A DNA stretch of 64,000 bases from positions 601,480 to 665,479 of the forward strand of contig NZ_JAFIQT010000003.1 of the NCBI RefSeq assembly GCF_017355935.1, read 5' to 3'. This DNA is from Telluribacter humicola (lineage in GTDB: Bacteria > Bacteroidota > Bacteroidia > Cytophagales > Spirosomataceae). A model generated the notes under the pieces. It did not search any database, was not told where the DNA came from, and saw only the letters and a list, made by a program, of their open reading frames with translations. This document shows positions 61,961 through 64,000 of the stretch, in pieces (position 1 is the stretch's first letter; every line of letters begins with the position of its first letter). Both the position numbers and the translations under genes were made by a program.

Positions 61961-63607
61961 ATGAAGGCACGCTTAACGAAAAGGGCTTTCCTCCTAGTTC
62001 CCATTATAATTTTCTTTTTATACCTACATAAGCATGCCCTGAATGTACCTCTGATGGATGATTTGGATCTAATATCTACCATCAATGATATAAAAGATAA
62101 TCCTTATAATACCCTTGGGATACTGATCCGTCAGCAGAATGACCATCGTATTCTTTTCTCCCGTCTGGGAATGCTGACTGTTTATCTATTGACCGGAGAG
62201 ATTAACTTCAGATACACTATCCTTTTAGGCTTTTTCAATCTTGTACTGCTAGCCTATGCATTCTATCTGATATATACTTCTTTCCGTAGAAGTATTATTC
62301 TCTTTCTGCCGGTTGTAATACTACTATTCTCTCCTACTGTGTATGCAGTTCACTTATGGAGTATTACTTCGTTCCAGTATACCTTATCTCTTGCCTTTTC
62401 CTTCATTAGCCTGTATTTTCTTCAGGAAGATAAAAAAACTACATGGTACTGGTCTATACCTTTTGCGCTTGCTGCTACCCTCACTAATCTGGATGGTCTG
62501 AGCGTATTACCCATTAGCCTGTTCTGGCTGCTAATACAGCGCCGGTATTGGCAGGGGCTGCTGCATGTGGCCCTTTCTGCCCTATGGTTAAGTGTCTACT
62601 TCTCTAACTTCCGGTTCTCTAGTGCGACGAACCTCAGCCTATCAACAGCCTCTGCTTTCACGGTCTTTAAAAGCTTCGTAGCATTTGTAGGCTCATTTGC
62701 CAAAATGTTCTCCGACACACATGCTATCATACTATCCACTTTCTTAGGAGCTCTGATTCTACTAAGTTTTATTAGCCTATTTATTTATAGGAATCTAATA
62801 CAAACCGTAAGTCAGCGACTTCAAAAAAGCTGGCTGGTTTCTTTTGAGTTTGATCTATTAGATATCTGCTTCTTAAGATTAATGGCAACCAGCTGCATGA
62901 TAGCAGTCGGAAGATCCTACGCTGGAATAGAAGATATGATGGCCATTCGTTTCCAAGTCTATTCACTCACCATTGTATTGCTATTTTACTTTCTTATAAT
63001 TCGTAGTATTCGCTTAGGGCGCCCTCATTACGTGATCTTTCTTACAGCTAGTGTTCTCGTAAGTATCTTTTCTTATCTGAAATATGAAAAGGCTGTAATT
63101 ATTCTTAAACAGGGTCTAAAAGCTGATGCTTATAACTATACTCATAACCAAATATTCCTGCATCAAAATTCTTTTGACCCACCTCAAAGCTTTTTCAGGA
63201 ACTACACATTCCCTCAATTCTTTGACCAGAGTACTATCAATGCCTGGCAAAGTGGATCATCCTCCAACTCTACAATCAAAGTTGCCTCTATAAAGATACC
63301 CAGCAGTGTTCCAATTATTGATAACAGATATCCACTGCTTGATCTTGAGGTACAGAACGCTCCCTCAAGTTTACCTTATGACAGAGCATTCCTTACTCTA
63401 CAAGGTCAGCAAGACTCTACAAAATGCTACCTGATCAGCCTTCATGATAAAAGCAACTGGCTTAACAAATATGCAAATAACTCCAGTCGTACCTACTCAG
63501 GCTTCTTCCCTCTTAAAATACCTCAGGATGTATACGAGTTAAGGATTTGCTGGATTGATAACAATGTACCAAAGAGTATACTGGTAGCATCGCAATACAA
63601 GCTCTAG
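61961..63607 (+). CDS. Polytopic membrane protein, GT-C glycosyltransferase-like layout, function unknown
   Basis: 548 residues. About ten hydrophobic helices fill residues 10-385, with a long first periplasmic loop containing an acidic pair (MDDLDL near 32-37), as GT-C enzymes have an Asp pair there. A soluble C-terminal region of about 150 residues is beta-rich. The gene is more A+T-rich than its left neighbours. Substrate and lipid donor cannot be read. Not co-oriented with a polysaccharide operon inside the window. Confidence 0.65.
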   Translation: MKARLTKRAFLLVPIIIFFLYLHKHALNVPLMDDLDLISTINDIKDNPYNTLGILIRQQNDHRILFSRLGMLTVYLLTGEINFRYTILLGFFNLVLLAYAFYLIYTSFRRSIILFLPVVILLFSPTVYAVHLWSITSFQYTLSLAFSFISLYFLQEDKKTTWYWSIPFALAATLTNLDGLSVLPISLFWLLIQRRYWQGLLHVALSALWLSVYFSNFRFSSATNLSLSTASAFTVFKSFVAFVGSFAKMFSDTHAIILSTFLGALILLSFISLFIYRNLIQTVSQRLQKSWLVSFEFDLLDICFLRLMATSCMIAVGRSYAGIEDMMAIRFQVYSLTIVLLFYFLIIRSIRLGRPHYVIFLTASVLVSIFSYLKYEKAVIILKQGLKADAYNYTHNQIFLHQNSFDPPQSFFRNYTFPQFFDQSTINAWQSGSSSNSTIKVASIKIPSSVPIIDNRYPLLDLEVQNAPSSLPYDRAFLTLQGQQDSTKCYLISLHDKSNWLNKYANNSSRTYSGFFPLKIPQDVYELRICWIDNNVPKSILVASQYKL

Positions 63608-63806
63608 TCCTTACAGTTAATTATTTATTAAGTTGTAGCTACTCACCCATGCTCTACTACGCCAATACTTAGTCACTAATTAACACCATTCTAACACTAC
63701 TCAGTATCATTAGAGTATTGCCGCACACAAATTGCAGCTCCTTTTACGTAAATAATAAATGTACCACATGAGTGCTATGAAGTCTTGTGATGAGGCTAAT
63801 GCAGTA

Positions 63807-63858
63807 GCAACAACAAAGAGAGCCCCATCTATTGTAGTGAGGCTCTCTTTGTTGTTGC
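63807..63858. terminator. Large 18-bp hairpin downstream of the rRNA operon
   Basis: Perfect 18-bp arms (63807-63824 with 63841-63858) around a 16-nt loop. Probably a second, distal stop for the rRNA operon transcript on minus, or the end of the plus-strand membrane-protein message. Confidence 0.65.
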
Positions 63859-63895
63859 TGAAGAGTAGTAGTAGGCAGGTGTATATAAACAGCAA

Positions 63896-63923
63896 AGGAG
63901 CCGCAGCGTTGGCTGTGGCTCCT
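63896..63923 (-). terminator. rRNA operon terminator hairpin
   Basis: AGGAGCC and GGCTCCT arms, G-T wobble, then CAGC/GCTG closing loop GTTG. It lies about 15 nt past the 3' end of the 5S gene, followed on minus by TTTGCTGTTTATATA. Confidence 0.75.
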
Positions 63924-63937
63924 GTCTTGCTTTGTGG

Positions 63938-64000
63938 GTTGTGGCGGCTTCCTACTTTACCGGGCGAAGACCCAGTATCATCGGCGGTGCGGGGCTTAAC
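63938..64000 (-). rRNA. rrf: 5S ribosomal RNA, 3' part (partial at window edge)
   Basis: On minus the edge reads GTTAAGCCCCGCACCGCC, then GATGATACTGG and GTAGGAAGCCGCCA, the conserved 3' half of bacterial 5S rRNA. The 5' part, and presumably 23S and 16S genes upstream, lie beyond position 64000. The 3' end is set by the GCCGCCA segment and is uncertain by a few bases. Confidence 0.85.

Larger units (their letters stand above)
63608..63937. other. Intergenic region between the membrane protein and 5S rRNA
   Basis: No supported gene: a 61-codon frame on minus (63710-63895) overlaps a perfect hairpin and is not credible. The region contains two hairpins listed separately. Confidence 0.6.

Noticed and set aside
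63710..63895. 61-codon minus-strand frame near the 5S gene
   Set aside because: Contains a perfect 18-bp hairpin and lies in the rRNA terminator region; no family likeness.

Overview
This 64 kb window is chromosomal DNA of a Bacteroidota member, most likely order Cytophagales (inference). Several intergenic regions carry the Bacteroidota -7 promoter element TAnnTTTG, in three cases with a -33 TTG 19 to 20 nt upstream. There are two TonB-dependent receptors with carboxypeptidase-like N-terminal domains, a giant secreted protein with a type IX secretion (T9SS) C-terminal domain, and many lipoproteins and BNR or glycosidase enzymes. Genes are mostly single or paired, with frequent strand switches and bidirectional hairpin terminators between convergent genes. 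I see no phage, plasmid, integrase, transposase or CRISPR array.

Left part (1-24.6 kb). An arsenic module opens the window: an ArsR repressor and an ArsM methyltransferase fused to a GNAT (ArsN2-like) domain, each preceded by a copy of the same 16-bp palindrome. Then come a BNR-repeat protein carrying an in-frame REP-like insert, a TonB-dependent receptor, an RsmF-like rRNA methylase, an M28 peptidase, an unusually A+T-rich TlpA lipoprotein, an AraC/O6-alkylguanine methyltransferase fusion, BipA/TypA, a MacB/FtsX permease, a Nudix hydrolase, tandem ThuA proteins, a GmhA/Wzi surface-polysaccharide pair, uracil phosphoribosyltransferase and a PNPOx-like protein.

Middle (24.6-45.6 kb). This holds a second TonB-dependent receptor with an Ala/Gln/Val-rich insert, ManC, ThiL, a small lipoprotein, a stand-alone cytochrome b5 protein next to an N-acetylglucosamine-kinase-like protein, and a 1649-residue GH42-like/cadherin-like-repeat/T9SS protein. 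A tRNA-Pro(GGG) with a clear promoter, a maltose-acetyltransferase-like enzyme, a GH106-like alpha-L-rhamnosidase, a FAH-fold protein, a serine hydrolase and PurM follow.

Right part (45.6-64 kb). Here lie a nucleoside hydrolase, an oxidoreductase, a DUF1801/YdeI protein, FolK (TTG start), RecQ, an OpgC-like membrane protein, a GNAT, a decayed lipoprotein gene (in-frame amber plus frameshift) flanked by imperfect 24-bp repeats, a pirin, GcvP, a tiny basic secreted protein, a membrane metallophosphoesterase, a three-gene two-component operon led by a 73-residue unknown protein, and a polytopic membrane protein. The window ends inside a 5S rRNA gene on the minus strand, so an rRNA operon lies beyond the right edge.

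The content is mostly housekeeping plus glycan and surface functions. The least explained items are the twin arsenic operators with the fused ArsM, the heptad-periodic intergenic repeats at four loci, the decayed lipoprotein cassette, a paired unnamed domain in the giant secreted protein, and the small unknown proteins.
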